NCBI GenBank assembly: GCA_002839675.1
Contig: PGYM01000002.1
Coordinates: 228,111-292,110 of the forward strand
Reading direction: 5' to 3'
Length of the DNA stretch: 64,000 nucleotides
DNA from: Methanomicrobiales archaeon HGW-Methanomicrobiales-1
Lineage (GTDB): Archaea; Halobacteriota; Methanomicrobia; Methanomicrobiales; Methanospirillaceae
A program made the position numbers and the translations under genes. Below the pieces are notes generated by a model. It saw only the letters and a list, made by a program, of their open reading frames with translations, did no database searches and had not been told where the DNA came from. Positions 35,338 to 44,666 of this stretch are shown here, one piece after another. How positions within the stretch are numbered: the first letter of the stretch is position 1; every line of letters starts with the position of its first letter.

Positions 35338-36415
35338 AGGATTCCCCCATCAGATGGAAAAACAACAGGGCCAGCGAAATAATATCCTGCCTGTTGTGCT
35401 CAACGATCGGAACCAGAGGCCCGCAATTACCCGTCCGCAGGTACGTCTCATAAAATTCGGGCACCATCTGGCCGGGAATATCATCCTCGCGGTGAATGCC
35501 TAATATCTCCCGTTCCAGTGCGGTGAGGCGCATTGAGGGGAATTGACCCAGCCAGTGCCTGCGGCTGAAATGAAGGACATCAAAATGCGAAATACGGGTA
35601 CTGACAGGATTGTCCATCCCGTAGTACCCGAGCCGGTCATTGATATAGGGTAGATCGAATGCTTTGCCATTAAACGTAACAAGTGCTTTTCGCTCTCCGG
35701 ACAAGTGACGGATTGTTTCATAGAGTGCAGCCTGCTCCTCTTCGATATCACGGAGCAGGTACTGGTAAACATTCAGCGATCCGTTTTCCATCACCCCGAT
35801 GCCAAAGAGAATGATCGGCCGGGAGAACAGACCCATAGTCTCGATATCAAGAAAGACATAATCTTCAGGTTCGTGCAGACCTGCTGCTCCCAGCACCAGG
35901 GGATGCGACTTTGCATGCCGTTTACCAATGAGTTCCATGATATCACGCGAATCCCCGTGGCACATACAGTCAATGACCGGATGGACATGCGAACGGTACT
36001 TGGGATGCTCAGCGAGGTCGTACAATGTCTCATAACCCCGTTCCCGCAGTCGTTTTTCCGTTGCCCGTCCAATCCCCCGGACAAGGGAGAGATCATTAAG
36101 AATGGTATTCCGGTAGTGATCGAGATCGAATGCCGGGGGATGAAGGGAGTGCGGGCTCGTTAACGAGAAGCAGGTCCCACGGTCATTGGTGATCTCTTCC
36201 CCGGAAAAAACCCCATCAAAAGGCCGGTCATGGTAACTGGCGATCAGATGTTCAAGCTGCTGCCGTGCCTGATCATACTCTGATGAGAAAACAACACTGT
36301 TGGAAAAACTCGTCCCGAATATGTTTCCATCCCGGACAACTTCGTATTCCTTCAGCGTCTGCATGCGCTGGTGCCAGAGGGATCCTATCCGGGCTGATGC
36401 TTGTAGAGCAGCCAT
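35327..36415 (-). CDS. MrfB/YprB-like DEDDh exonuclease with helix-hairpin-helix
   Basis: A 362-residue nuclease. A helix-hairpin-helix (LVRGIGRATEKRLRERG, about 111-127) precedes an RNase H-like exonuclease domain: motif I FLDIET (Asp190, Glu192), motif II FNGKAFDLPY (Asp254), and motif III EHNRQDIISL, H-x3-D spacing. This is the order in YprB/MrfB-type proteins. It is transcribed first and overlaps the helicase gene, so the two probably act as a helicase-nuclease pair in excision of DNA crosslinks or bulky damage. The N-terminal 100 residues are not recognisable. Confidence 0.85.
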   Translation of the reverse strand: MAALQASARIGSLWHQRMQTLKEYEVVRDGNIFGTSFSNSVVFSSEYDQARQQLEHLIASYHDRPFDGVFSGEEITNDRGTCFSLTSPHSLHPPAFDLDHYRNTILNDLSLVRGIGRATEKRLRERGYETLYDLAEHPKYRSHVHPVIDCMCHGDSRDIMELIGKRHAKSHPLVLGAAGLHEPEDYVFLDIETMGLFSRPIILFGIGVMENGSLNVYQYLLRDIEEEQAALYETIRHLSGERKALVTFNGKAFDLPYINDRLGYYGMDNPVSTRISHFDVLHFSRRHWLGQFPSMRLTALEREILGIHREDDIPGQMVPEFYETYLRTGNCGPLVPIVEHNRQDIISLALLFFHLMGESYGC

Positions 36416-36593
36416 CGTCAGGATTACATCCAGAAATGAACGTATAAACTTCCGGCCGTGCAGGGTGAAAGTGAAAATATTTTCAATAGTTCAATGAGAC
36501 GTTTAATCTTTCCAGGGACACAATCCTTTTTGTACAGGGTGAAGCCGTGAAAAACCGGGCATTGAAACGAAAAAATGAAGGCGGTCGTGAGGC

Positions 36594-37364
36594 ATGAAAG
36601 GAATAAAGGGTTTTCTTATCGATCTTGACGGGGTTCTTTACGTGGGAGATAAACCCATTGCAGGAGCGAAGGATACCATCGAATATCTCATGCAGGAAAA
36701 TTACCCATTCCGGTTTGTCTCCAACACAACACAGAAATGCCGGAAAACCATTGCCAGCCGCTTATCCGCTATGGGATTTGATATCCCCGAGAAATACATT
36801 TTCACTCCGCCTCTTGCCGCTGTTGCGTATATGAAAAAAACCAGCAAACTGCATTGCTATCTTCTCACCACCGGGAATGTTGACCGGGATTTTGAGCAGG
36901 TTTGTGCACAAGACTCCGGTTCAAAGAAAGATTATGTGATTGTCGGCGATGCCGGGGATACGATTACGTATGACAACCTCAACACAGCCTTCCGCCACCT
37001 CATGGAGGGGGCGGAACTGATTGCACTGGAAAAAGACCGGTACTGGATGGCACACGATGGCCTCTCCCTTTCAGCCGGCCCCTTTGTGCAGGCACTTGAA
37101 TTTGCATCCGGGAAAACAGCAACCGTAATGGGGAAACCTTCGAAAGCGTTCTTTGACCTTGCCCTGCACGACATGGGATTACAAAACGGGCAGGTAGCAA
37201 TGATTGGCGATGATATTACCACCGATATCGGGGGAGCTCACCACGCCGGGATGAGAAGTATTCTGGTCAGGACGGGGAAATTCCGTGAAGATACAGTGAG
37301 AAACTCGACCGTAAAACCAACTTATACTATCGATTCTATCACTCATCTGAAAGATATCTTATGA
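36594..37364 (+). CDS. HAD-superfamily phosphatase, subclass IIA (NagD-like)
   Basis: A 256-residue HAD phosphatase. Motif I FLIDLDGVLYVGD (nucleophile Asp), motif II FVSNTT, and the late GKPSKAFFDLAL lysine with MIGDDITTDIGGAHHAGM (motif IV) are in order, with a C2-type cap between II and III. Members include NagD, LHPP and 4-nitrophenyl phosphatases, so the substrate is uncertain. SD AAGGCGGT lies before the ATG. The transglutaminase-like gene follows after 36 bases. Confidence 0.9.
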   Translation: MKGIKGFLIDLDGVLYVGDKPIAGAKDTIEYLMQENYPFRFVSNTTQKCRKTIASRLSAMGFDIPEKYIFTPPLAAVAYMKKTSKLHCYLLTTGNVDRDFEQVCAQDSGSKKDYVIVGDAGDTITYDNLNTAFRHLMEGAELIALEKDRYWMAHDGLSLSAGPFVQALEFASGKTATVMGKPSKAFFDLALHDMGLQNGQVAMIGDDITTDIGGAHHAGMRSILVRTGKFREDTVRNSTVKPTYTIDSITHLKDIL

Positions 37365-37400
37365 AAAGCACGAACAACACAACAATGCAGGGAAAGACCC

Positions 37401-38519
37401 ATGTCAGGTAAAACAACCATTTTTTTCATAGGTTTTTTATTTGTTGTAGCCGTGGTGATATCGGCAGCATATTTAGGGGGACTGCTTCTGCCCCATGCAT
37501 CAGTTGTTTCACCACATATCAGCCCATCATCCTCAGATTTATCGCCCATCATTTCAACGCATTCGTACCCATTTGAAAAGGAGATAATTACGATCACCGT
37601 ACCAGTCAGCGATGCGGTGTACCAGGGTGCCAAACTTACCAATAAGGAAGTCACCATTTATGGAAACATCTCCGAAGAGATCTGGATTGCAGACAGTTAC
37701 CGATCGATGGTAAACGATCCTGCACAGGAGGATCTTTACCGTGCCCTGACAGGTGAGTTCAAAAAGATCAAAGAAAGTAAAGGGCTTTCTGATGATGAAT
37801 ACCTCGAACTGATAACACTATATGTCCAGTCACTCCGATACGAGACACTCGCGGATAATCCGGCAAAATTTCCGGTTGAAACCGTTGTTGATGGATCCGG
37901 TGACTGCGATGACAAAAGCATGCTTCTCGCAGGACTTCTTTCCCATGAGAGTTACCGGGTTGCCCTGCTGTCGTTTGGGACTGAAACCCATATGGCACTG
38001 GGTGTCGCTGCCGATGAATTTCTCTATAAAAACACGACTTACACGTATATTGAAACAACAAATTTCTCATTTGTCGGCATTCCTGCAGATACACTCGGAG
38101 GAGGACGCTCACTGCAATCAAATCCTGTTATCATTCCCATTGGCAACGGCACGAAAATCTATACCAGCGGTGAGGAAAACCGCTCTATAAGTAATGCATA
38201 CAACCATTCTGAACAGAGAGTCAGAAACCTGGAACCACAGATAAAGAGTCTTGAAGCGGATCTTACCCTGCGGCAGGAAAAGATCACTCAACTGGAATTA
38301 CAGATGCAGAGCCTGAGGAGTTCAGGTAATATCCAGAATTACAATGCACAGGTTTCAGTACACAACGGGTTAGTATCTGATTATAATACACACCTGAGCA
38401 AATACAAGGCACTCTTCGCCCAATATGAAAATGCGGTTCATGTCCATAACTATATACTCGAACACAATTTCGACAGGCCTGGCGTCTATGCATATGTAAA
38501 ACAGAATTGGTCGGAATGA
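37401..38519 (+). CDS. membrane-anchored transglutaminase-like protein with coiled coil
   Basis: A 372-residue protein with an N-terminal membrane anchor (about 5-30) and an extracytoplasmic papain-like transglutaminase core. GDCDDKSMLLAGLL (about 167-180) carries the catalytic cysteine, ETHMALGV the histidine, and YTYIETTNFSFVG the acidic residue. The C-terminal third (about 265-340) is a heptad-rich coiled coil (LEPQIKSLEADLTLRQEKIT). It could be a thiol protease or cross-linking enzyme at the cell surface. The substrate is unknown. Confidence 0.78.
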   Translation: MSGKTTIFFIGFLFVVAVVISAAYLGGLLLPHASVVSPHISPSSSDLSPIISTHSYPFEKEIITITVPVSDAVYQGAKLTNKEVTIYGNISEEIWIADSYRSMVNDPAQEDLYRALTGEFKKIKESKGLSDDEYLELITLYVQSLRYETLADNPAKFPVETVVDGSGDCDDKSMLLAGLLSHESYRVALLSFGTETHMALGVAADEFLYKNTTYTYIETTNFSFVGIPADTLGGGRSLQSNPVIIPIGNGTKIYTSGEENRSISNAYNHSEQRVRNLEPQIKSLEADLTLRQEKITQLELQMQSLRSSGNIQNYNAQVSVHNGLVSDYNTHLSKYKALFAQYENAVHVHNYILEHNFDRPGVYAYVKQNWSE

Positions 38520-38534
38520 AGAACGGATATTACT

Positions 38535-39458
38535 TCATTTTTCCTGCCTAAGATCTTTTATTGTTATAAGGGAGGGTAGGGGATTCCTATCGGAAATTTC
38601 TGGAGCAATATCCACTTCGGTTACCCGTTTCAGTGCCATAGCGCAATACTGTTCTGATACATCTATACCGATAAAACGCCGGCCTTGTTTCCGTGCAACA
38701 AGACTTGTCGTGCCAGCACCATTGAACGGATCAAGGATAATGTCGTTTTTGTACGAGAACAATTTCATCAGCCTCCGGGGCAGTTCTTCAGGAAACATGG
38801 CCGGATGTTCGTAATCTTTCATTCGTGTTTCCGGAGGAAATGACCACTTTCCGAGTACCCATTCCTTGAATTCATCGGCAGTGATATCGATATCTTCACG
38901 GTTGCCGGATTTCTTATGCGTTTCCTTGTCAAAGACTTCAATGAATTCCCATGTGTATTTGATGTAGGGCATAGAGGGGGATTTCCAGCTTCCCCAAGCC
39001 GTATATTTTGCATTGTAGTTGTTCTTCTCCCAGAGAAACTCCGCTTTCCAGAGAAGCCCGAGCCGGGCCAGCTGGCGAGAGATGATATGATGAGTGGGGA
39101 CATAATCAGAAAAGAGCGGCTGGACATTTACGGCAATACGACCCCCCGGCTTGAGCACCCGCTCGCACTCTGTCCATACCTGCAGGAGCTTTTCGAAATA
39201 CTCGTTCCACTCATGGGTATCATCATGGGAATCCTGCGCATAGGTGTGCCCGAAGTTGTAAGGTGGTGAAGTGATGATGAGATCGACACTCCGGTCCGGG
39301 ATACGGGCAAGAATATCCTGTGCATCCCCGCAGAGGATACGGTTCACGAACGGGAGTATCTGCGGGGTTTCAGCGACAAAAAAAGACTTGTTGGCATGCT
39401 TTGATCCCTGCCTTACTTTTGCCTTGCCTTCCTTATCCTGAACTTTCTCCGATCTCAT
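38535..39458 (-). CDS. DNA methyltransferase, beta-class amino-MTase (second copy)
   Basis: A 307-residue relative of the methyltransferase at 10311 with the same order: catalytic TSPPYN near residue 64, then AdoMet motif DPFNGAGTTSLVA and the RRFIGIDVSEQYC segment near the C-terminus. The target base is N4-cytosine or N6-adenine. It has a basic N-terminal tail (about 1-35) that the first copy lacks. It converges on the transglutaminase-like gene, and no restriction enzyme, specificity subunit or Vsr gene is near. A solitary methylase for epigenetic or self-protection use is likely. Confidence 0.9.
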   Translation of the reverse strand: MRSEKVQDKEGKAKVRQGSKHANKSFFVAETPQILPFVNRILCGDAQDILARIPDRSVDLIITSPPYNFGHTYAQDSHDDTHEWNEYFEKLLQVWTECERVLKPGGRIAVNVQPLFSDYVPTHHIISRQLARLGLLWKAEFLWEKNNYNAKYTAWGSWKSPSMPYIKYTWEFIEVFDKETHKKSGNREDIDITADEFKEWVLGKWSFPPETRMKDYEHPAMFPEELPRRLMKLFSYKNDIILDPFNGAGTTSLVARKQGRRFIGIDVSEQYCAMALKRVTEVDIAPEISDRNPLPSLITIKDLRQEK

Positions 39459-39580
39459 GCACTGTTATCCTGTGTGTAATTTACCATCAGTGTGTTAAAA
39501 GATACCGAAATCCCCTGCCGGTTTATAGCAATGTGAAAAGCGTTTAATGCAGCGATAGACATAATCTCTACGATTATTTT

Positions 39581-40312
39581 ATGCTGCAGATCAAAAACTT
39601 GCATGTCAATGTCGGCGACAAAGAAGTTTTGCACGACATAAATCTCCAGATCAATGATGGGGAAACACATGTTCTGCTGGGCCCCAATGGATCCGGAAAG
39701 ACAACACTTCTCATGACCGTTATGGGGTTTTCTAACTATATGGTAACAAAAGGGACGATTACCTATAATGGAAAAGATGTAACGAACATGCACGCCCACG
39801 AACGGGCAAAAAGCGGAATAGGCATGCTCTTCCAGCGTCCCCCCACAATTTCAGGATTAAAACTGGGAAAGATGCTTACCGCCATTTCCCGGACCAAGAA
39901 AGAAAATATTCTGGAACTGGCACAATCAGTCCATATGGACAAATTCCTGGAACGGGACATCAATAAGGGTTTTTCCGGCGGGGAGATCAAACGCAGCGAG
40001 GTGCTGCAGCTGATGATCCAGAACCCGGATTTTGTCATGCTCGATGAACCGGAGAGTGGAGTCGATCTGGAGAATATTTCCCTTATTGGCACCAACATTG
40101 GCAAACTTCTCGAAAAAGACAAACACCTCGCCGACAGGAGAAAAAGCGGGCTTGTCATTACCCATACCGGATATATTCTCGACTACCTTGATGCCGATAA
40201 AGGTCATGTGATGTGCGACGGGCAGATACGGTGTCATGGTAATCCCCGTGAAATCATAAAGGAGATCAAACAGCGCGGATACAAGGAGTGCCTCGAATGC
40301 CGTCACGCATAA
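39581..40312 (+). CDS. sufC: Fe-S cluster assembly ATPase SufC
   Basis: ABC-type ATPase of the minimal archaeal SUF system that drives Fe-S cluster assembly on the SufB scaffold. Walker A GPNGSGKTTL (residues 34-43), signature FSGGEIKRSEVLQL, and Walker B PDFVMLDEPESGVD are present in 243 residues. A TATA-like GTTTATAG lies at 39520. The last 16 bases overlap sufB. Together they would supply the many [4Fe-4S] proteins seen in this window. Confidence 0.96.
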   Translation: MLQIKNLHVNVGDKEVLHDINLQINDGETHVLLGPNGSGKTTLLMTVMGFSNYMVTKGTITYNGKDVTNMHAHERAKSGIGMLFQRPPTISGLKLGKMLTAISRTKKENILELAQSVHMDKFLERDINKGFSGGEIKRSEVLQLMIQNPDFVMLDEPESGVDLENISLIGTNIGKLLEKDKHLADRRKSGLVITHTGYILDYLDADKGHVMCDGQIRCHGNPREIIKEIKQRGYKECLECRHA

Positions 40313-41412
40313 CTACCCCCGATCTTTCAAAAGACGACCAGGAGCGACTTGCCCAGTCGGGTATGGATCTCAGCATGACGAACCGGTGCGGCAGCTTCCT
40401 CCAGATGGATCAGGATGTTGTTCATGCGGAGTGCTCACAGGAAGGTATCGAAGTCCTTTCCTATGCCAAGGCATTTGAAAAATACCCGTGGATGAAGGAT
40501 TATAACTGGAAGTTAGTCACTCCTGATAAAGACGAAATCACAAAATACGTTGCCGCACAAAAAAAACCCCAGGGCTACGTAATTATTGCCCATAAGGGGT
40601 CGAGCAATATCCTTCCCATACAGGCATGCCTGTATCTCGGTAAAGAGCAGATCCAGCATGTCCATAATATCATCATCGCAGAAGAGGGCGCTGAACTCCA
40701 TATCATATCCGGCTGTACAAGCAGTGCTCATGTCGGTAAAGGCGGTGCACATTATGGCATCTCTGAATTCTATGTGAAAAAGGATGCAAAGATCAGCTTC
40801 ACGATGATCCACAACTGGAGCGAAAATATTGAAGTCTACCCCAGAAGCGCCACAGTTGTCGAGGAGAACGGGGTATTTCTTTCCAATTATGTCTGCATGC
40901 AACCGGTAAAAAAAGTGCAGATGTACCCGACCGCAACACTCAAAGGCGCGAACTCGGTTGCCCGTTTCAGCAGCATCGTAATTGCCACTCCGGGTTCACT
41001 GATGGATCTCGGATCCCGTGCGATTCTTGAAGGAGTCGGTGCAAGCGCTGAACTGATCACGCGTGCCATCACCAAGGGAGGAACGATCATTTCACGGGGT
41101 CACATCAACGGCAAGACTGCCGGTACCCGCGGGCACCTCGAATGCAAAGGCCTGATCTTAAAAGATGGTGTCATCTACGCAATTCCAGAGATCGAGGGAT
41201 CGGTCGTTGGCACCGAGCTTTCCCACGAAGCAGCAGTTGGAAAACTTGCAAAGGATGAGATCGAATACCTCATGTCCCGGGGACTTGACGAGGATGAAGC
41301 AACCGCGACCATTATTCGTGGATTCCTCGATGTGAAGATCAATGGTCTGCCGGAAGCACTCCAGAAACAGATTGATGCCTCCATTGATGTGGCGGAGAAG
41401 TCCGGATTCTAA
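40297..41412 (+). CDS. sufB: Fe-S cluster assembly scaffold SufB/SufD family
   Basis: Right-handed beta-helix scaffold partner of SufC; 371 residues, one gene instead of separate sufB and sufD as in many archaea. SSAHVGKGGAHYGISEFYV, MIHNWSENIEVYPRS and GTELSHEAAVGKLAKDEIEY, with the C-terminal MSRGLDEDEATATIIRGFLD, are diagnostic. The ATG at 40297 follows AGGAG (40284-40288) and lies inside the 3' end of sufC, so translation is coupled. Confidence 0.93.
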   Translation: MPSRITTPDLSKDDQERLAQSGMDLSMTNRCGSFLQMDQDVVHAECSQEGIEVLSYAKAFEKYPWMKDYNWKLVTPDKDEITKYVAAQKKPQGYVIIAHKGSSNILPIQACLYLGKEQIQHVHNIIIAEEGAELHIISGCTSSAHVGKGGAHYGISEFYVKKDAKISFTMIHNWSENIEVYPRSATVVEENGVFLSNYVCMQPVKKVQMYPTATLKGANSVARFSSIVIATPGSLMDLGSRAILEGVGASAELITRAITKGGTIISRGHINGKTAGTRGHLECKGLILKDGVIYAIPEIEGSVVGTELSHEAAVGKLAKDEIEYLMSRGLDEDEATATIIRGFLDVKINGLPEALQKQIDASIDVAEKSGF

Positions 41413-41424
41413 AATCTAGCACAT

Positions 41425-42075
41425 ATGTCTCCCTATCCACGAGCTGAAGAGCGGTGCAGGATGGTGGAACGCCAGATCGAAGCCCGGGGCATCCACAACC
41501 CCCGCGTACTTGCAGCTATGCGGGAAATTCCACGCCACTTTTTTATCCCTCCACCCTATGATCAATCTGCATACGAGGATAATCCACTCCCGATTGGGAA
41601 TGGGCAAACCATTTCACAGCCATATATCGTTGCGTTAATGACAGAACTGCTCCGCCCGGAACCTTCCGATAATGTCCTTGAGATTGGAGCGGGAAGCGGG
41701 TACCAGGCAGCGATTCTGTCCCGGCTTGTACACCGGTTAACCACCATGGAGCGGATATCAGCAGTAGCAATTCTTGCCCGGAATAATCTGAAATTATTAG
41801 GGATCGGGAATGTTGAGGTCATTGAAGGGGATGGAACGCAGGGATATCTGCAGAATGCCCCGTATAATGGAATCATAATTACCGCAGCAACGCCCGAAAT
41901 TCCCCGAATGCTGACGGACCAGCTCGCGGACAGAGGAAGGCTGGTAGCCCCGGTAGGTGGACGCGATATCCAGGAACTGGTGACACTTGAAAAACAGGGT
42001 AACAGACTGATTCCAGAATACCACGGGGGAGTCAGGTTTGTACCTCTCATAGGGAAGCATGGCTGGGAGAACTGA
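41425..42075 (+). CDS. pcm: protein-L-isoaspartate O-methyltransferase
   Basis: Class I AdoMet methyltransferase that repairs isoaspartyl damage in aged proteins. RHFFIPPPYDQSAYEDNPLP, the GQTISQPYIVALM block and AdoMet motif VLEIGAGSGYQAAIL are characteristic; 216 residues is the normal size. It is 12 bases downstream of sufB and overlaps the SD region of the next gene, so the run sufC-sufB-pcm-cyclase may be co-transcribed. Confidence 0.95.
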   Translation: MSPYPRAEERCRMVERQIEARGIHNPRVLAAMREIPRHFFIPPPYDQSAYEDNPLPIGNGQTISQPYIVALMTELLRPEPSDNVLEIGAGSGYQAAILSRLVHRLTTMERISAVAILARNNLKLLGIGNVEVIEGDGTQGYLQNAPYNGIIITAATPEIPRMLTDQLADRGRLVAPVGGRDIQELVTLEKQGNRLIPEYHGGVRFVPLIGKHGWEN

Positions 42076-42079
42076 AAAA

Positions 42080-42682
42080 ATGGAAATTTTTGATATAACG
42101 CGACCCCTTTCCGCTGAAACACTGGTGTACCCCGGGGACAGCGAACCGTCCTTCAAACAGCGGGATGAAGGGAAGTACCTGATCAGTGACCTGCACATGA
42201 GTACCCACACGGGTACCCACATCGATGCACCGGTTCACTACCTCAAATCCGGTGATACAATCGATACCATTCCCCTCATCAATCTGATTGGCAGCTGCCG
42301 GGTGGTGGATGTGAGCAGTGCGGGAAGTACCATTACTGCAGGACACTTAGACGGAAAACTGGACAATATTACCAGAATCCTGCTCAAAACGTCTTTTTCC
42401 GGGCACCATCAATTCGTGGAGGATTATCCTTCCCTGTCTTTTGATGCGGCACATCTCATTACGAATAAGGGGATTTGCTGTATCGGGATTGACTCCCCCT
42501 CCATCGAATCCTATCACTGCGATGGTTCGGTTCACCGGGAACTTCTTGGAAAAGGATGTATTATCATAGAACTTCTTGACCTGTCAACAGTACCTGAAGG
42601 GGATTACGATATGATCGCACTGCCCCTGCGCCTCAAGGGACTTGATGGATCCCCGGCACGCGTTGTGCTCATGAAAACTTAA
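42080..42682 (+). CDS. cyclase/arylformamidase family metal hydrolase
   Basis: A 200-residue member of the kynurenine-formamidase-like cyclase family (DUF/PF04199 type). THTGTHIDAPVHY supplies the HxGTHxDxP metal motif; FDITRPLSAETLVYPGD at the N-terminus and IGIDSPSIESYHCDG further on are typical. The ATG at 42080 has GGGAG (42065-42069) ten bases upstream; an ATG at 42059 lies inside pcm. Actual substrate unknown; tryptophan catabolism genes are not nearby. Confidence 0.88.
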   Translation: MEIFDITRPLSAETLVYPGDSEPSFKQRDEGKYLISDLHMSTHTGTHIDAPVHYLKSGDTIDTIPLINLIGSCRVVDVSSAGSTITAGHLDGKLDNITRILLKTSFSGHHQFVEDYPSLSFDAAHLITNKGICCIGIDSPSIESYHCDGSVHRELLGKGCIIIELLDLSTVPEGDYDMIALPLRLKGLDGSPARVVLMKT

Positions 42683-42696
42683 AAAAAGGGATTATT

Positions 42697-43308
42697 ATGG
42701 ATATTCTCATCGACTCGGTCAACAAACTTGAAACTATTCTTGAGCACAGCGGATGTGAAGAGGTTGGCGTACTTCTGGACGTGAATCCGGATGCGGTGAA
42801 CTGCCAGTTCGAAAGGGGTGCATGCATGACTGCATCGTTTGGGGGAAGGAGTGCGGAATTCGTGACCAGTGATCCAATCCGGGCCCAGACAAAAATTTCA
42901 TTTATGTTCGGAGCTCCCCTCGATACTCCGCCCGTAAGGAGTGCAGCATGTGCAATGATCAATGTGGCTACGGGTTTTTTCTGCCTCTCACGTGTTCTTC
43001 ACGCATGCCCGGGATCACGACATGCAGACTGTATGAAGGAACTCAGCGCGGTTATTCAGGGTAAAAAAATACTGTGTGTCGGGAGTATTCCGGCAATTGA
43101 AAATGCATTCCCTTCGTATATTGTCACCAATGACAAGGATGCAGATCTGGTTCTGGTCAATGCAGAAGGTATAACCGACCCGGGACTGGGAGACCTGATC
43201 GCAGAATGCAAAGATACAAAACGCATTATCTGTCTCGGGCCTTCAACCGCCGGGGTTGCCCGGCTCCAGCAGCTAGAACACTGGTGTCCATATGGAACGA
43301 GCGTGTAA
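42697..43308 (+). CDS. DUF364-like putative Rossmann-fold protein
   Basis: A 203-residue protein I cannot name with certainty. The C-terminal half (ILCVGSIPAIENAF, DADLVLVNAEGITDPGLGDL, RIICLGPSTAG) has the glycine-rich turns of DUF364/heavy-metal-chelation-type Rossmann domains. The N-terminal half has several cysteines but no standard cluster motif. It follows the cyclase gene after 14 bases and appears to end the run. Function unknown. Confidence 0.6.
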   Translation: MDILIDSVNKLETILEHSGCEEVGVLLDVNPDAVNCQFERGACMTASFGGRSAEFVTSDPIRAQTKISFMFGAPLDTPPVRSAACAMINVATGFFCLSRVLHACPGSRHADCMKELSAVIQGKKILCVGSIPAIENAFPSYIVTNDKDADLVLVNAEGITDPGLGDLIAECKDTKRIICLGPSTAGVARLQQLEHWCPYGTSV

Positions 43309-43392
43309 ATCCTTAACACAACTCCATTAGTCGTCCGTACTCGGGGCCATAGAAGGGTAAAACTCTTGTTACCAGCATCCCAATTATTTCTC

Positions 43393-44643
43393 ATGCTTTT
43401 TGGGTCATCGGGGATTCGAAGAAAATTTGACCAGACACTGGTCGATATCGCATTAAAAGCAGGATCTGTGCTTGCCACTGAGTCTTCAGACTGTATTGTC
43501 GGCATGGACACCCGCACAACAAGCCCCCTGCTCGCGCACCTGGTTGTATCCGGTATAATAGGGGGTGGCGGGACAGCGCATGTTACCGGCATTGTCCCGA
43601 CACCATCGGTTGCATTCAGTACCCGCAATGCAAAAGCCGGCAGTATGATCACCGCCTCGCATAACCCAGAAGAATATAATGGCCTGAAACTGTTCAATCC
43701 CGATGGCTCATCCTTTACCCTTGCACAGCAGGCAGATATGGAAAGGCGCCTGCAAACGCCACTATGGGCAGACTGGCAACACCAGGGAGACGTGAAGTCA
43801 TTTGATGCCATCACCCCCCATAAAAAAGCAATTCTTGATCTTATCAGTATCAAACAGGATCTGCCTGTTGTTGTTGATTGCGGGAACGGTGCGGGATGCA
43901 CACTTACACCATCACTTCTTGCGGATGCAGGTGCAAAAACCACCTGCATCAATTGCGATACCTCCGGGCATTTTGCCCGGCCCTCTGAACCGCTCAAAGA
44001 ACATCTCGGCTACCTGGGAGATATGGTTAAAAAAACCCAATCCGCCTGTGCAGTTGTTCATGACGGGGATGCAGACCGGATGATGGCATTCGATAACAAG
44101 GGGCGCTTTATCGATGGGGATCACCTCCTCATGCTCTTTGCCCAGTATCTCGATGCAAAAAAGGTCGTTACAACAAGTGATGCTTCAATGCTCATTGAGA
44201 GTATTGCAGACGTCCGGCGTACTCCGGTTGGGGACTCCTATGTATCTGAAGAACTCCGGAAATGGGGAGATTTCGGGGGTGAACCATCAGGCGCATGGAT
44301 CTTCCCGAAGATCTCTCTCTGTCCTGATGGCCCTTACGCAGCAGCACTCTTTTGCGAAATTGCATCCGAATGGGATGTCGCATCTTCGCTTGATAAGATG
44401 CCAGCTTACCCGATACTACGGGAGTCATTCGTGCACGAATCTGCACGAGAGATTGTATCTTCGCTCGGTGCTTCAAACCCGACAGATGGTATCCGGGTAG
44501 CTGATGAAGACGGCTGGTACCTGATCCGGGCAAGTGGAACCGAACCGAAGATCCGTATCACTGCTGAAGGAAAGTCACTGCAGAAAGCAAAGGAGATGCT
44601 TTCAATAGGACGTGACAGGCTGAAACAGGGGAAAACTGCTTAA
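43393..44643 (+). CDS. glmM: phosphoglucosamine/phosphohexose mutase (GlmM-like)
   Basis: Alpha-D-phosphohexomutase of 416 residues that would interconvert glucosamine-6-P and glucosamine-1-P. N-terminal FGSSGIRR, phosphoserine loop MITASHNPEEYNGLK, metal loop DGDADRMM, sugar loop GGEPSGAWIF and phosphate-binding RASGTEPKIRITAE appear in the standard order. The ATG at 43393 fits the conserved start; the frame extends back to 43366. It heads a run of UDP-amino-sugar genes. Phosphomannomutase activity cannot be excluded. Confidence 0.9.
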   Translation: MLFGSSGIRRKFDQTLVDIALKAGSVLATESSDCIVGMDTRTTSPLLAHLVVSGIIGGGGTAHVTGIVPTPSVAFSTRNAKAGSMITASHNPEEYNGLKLFNPDGSSFTLAQQADMERRLQTPLWADWQHQGDVKSFDAITPHKKAILDLISIKQDLPVVVDCGNGAGCTLTPSLLADAGAKTTCINCDTSGHFARPSEPLKEHLGYLGDMVKKTQSACAVVHDGDADRMMAFDNKGRFIDGDHLLMLFAQYLDAKKVVTTSDASMLIESIADVRRTPVGDSYVSEELRKWGDFGGEPSGAWIFPKISLCPDGPYAAALFCEIASEWDVASSLDKMPAYPILRESFVHESAREIVSSLGASNPTDGIRVADEDGWYLIRASGTEPKIRITAEGKSLQKAKEMLSIGRDRLKQGKTA

Positions 44644-44666
44644 ATGTTGTAAGAGGAGCTGTACGT

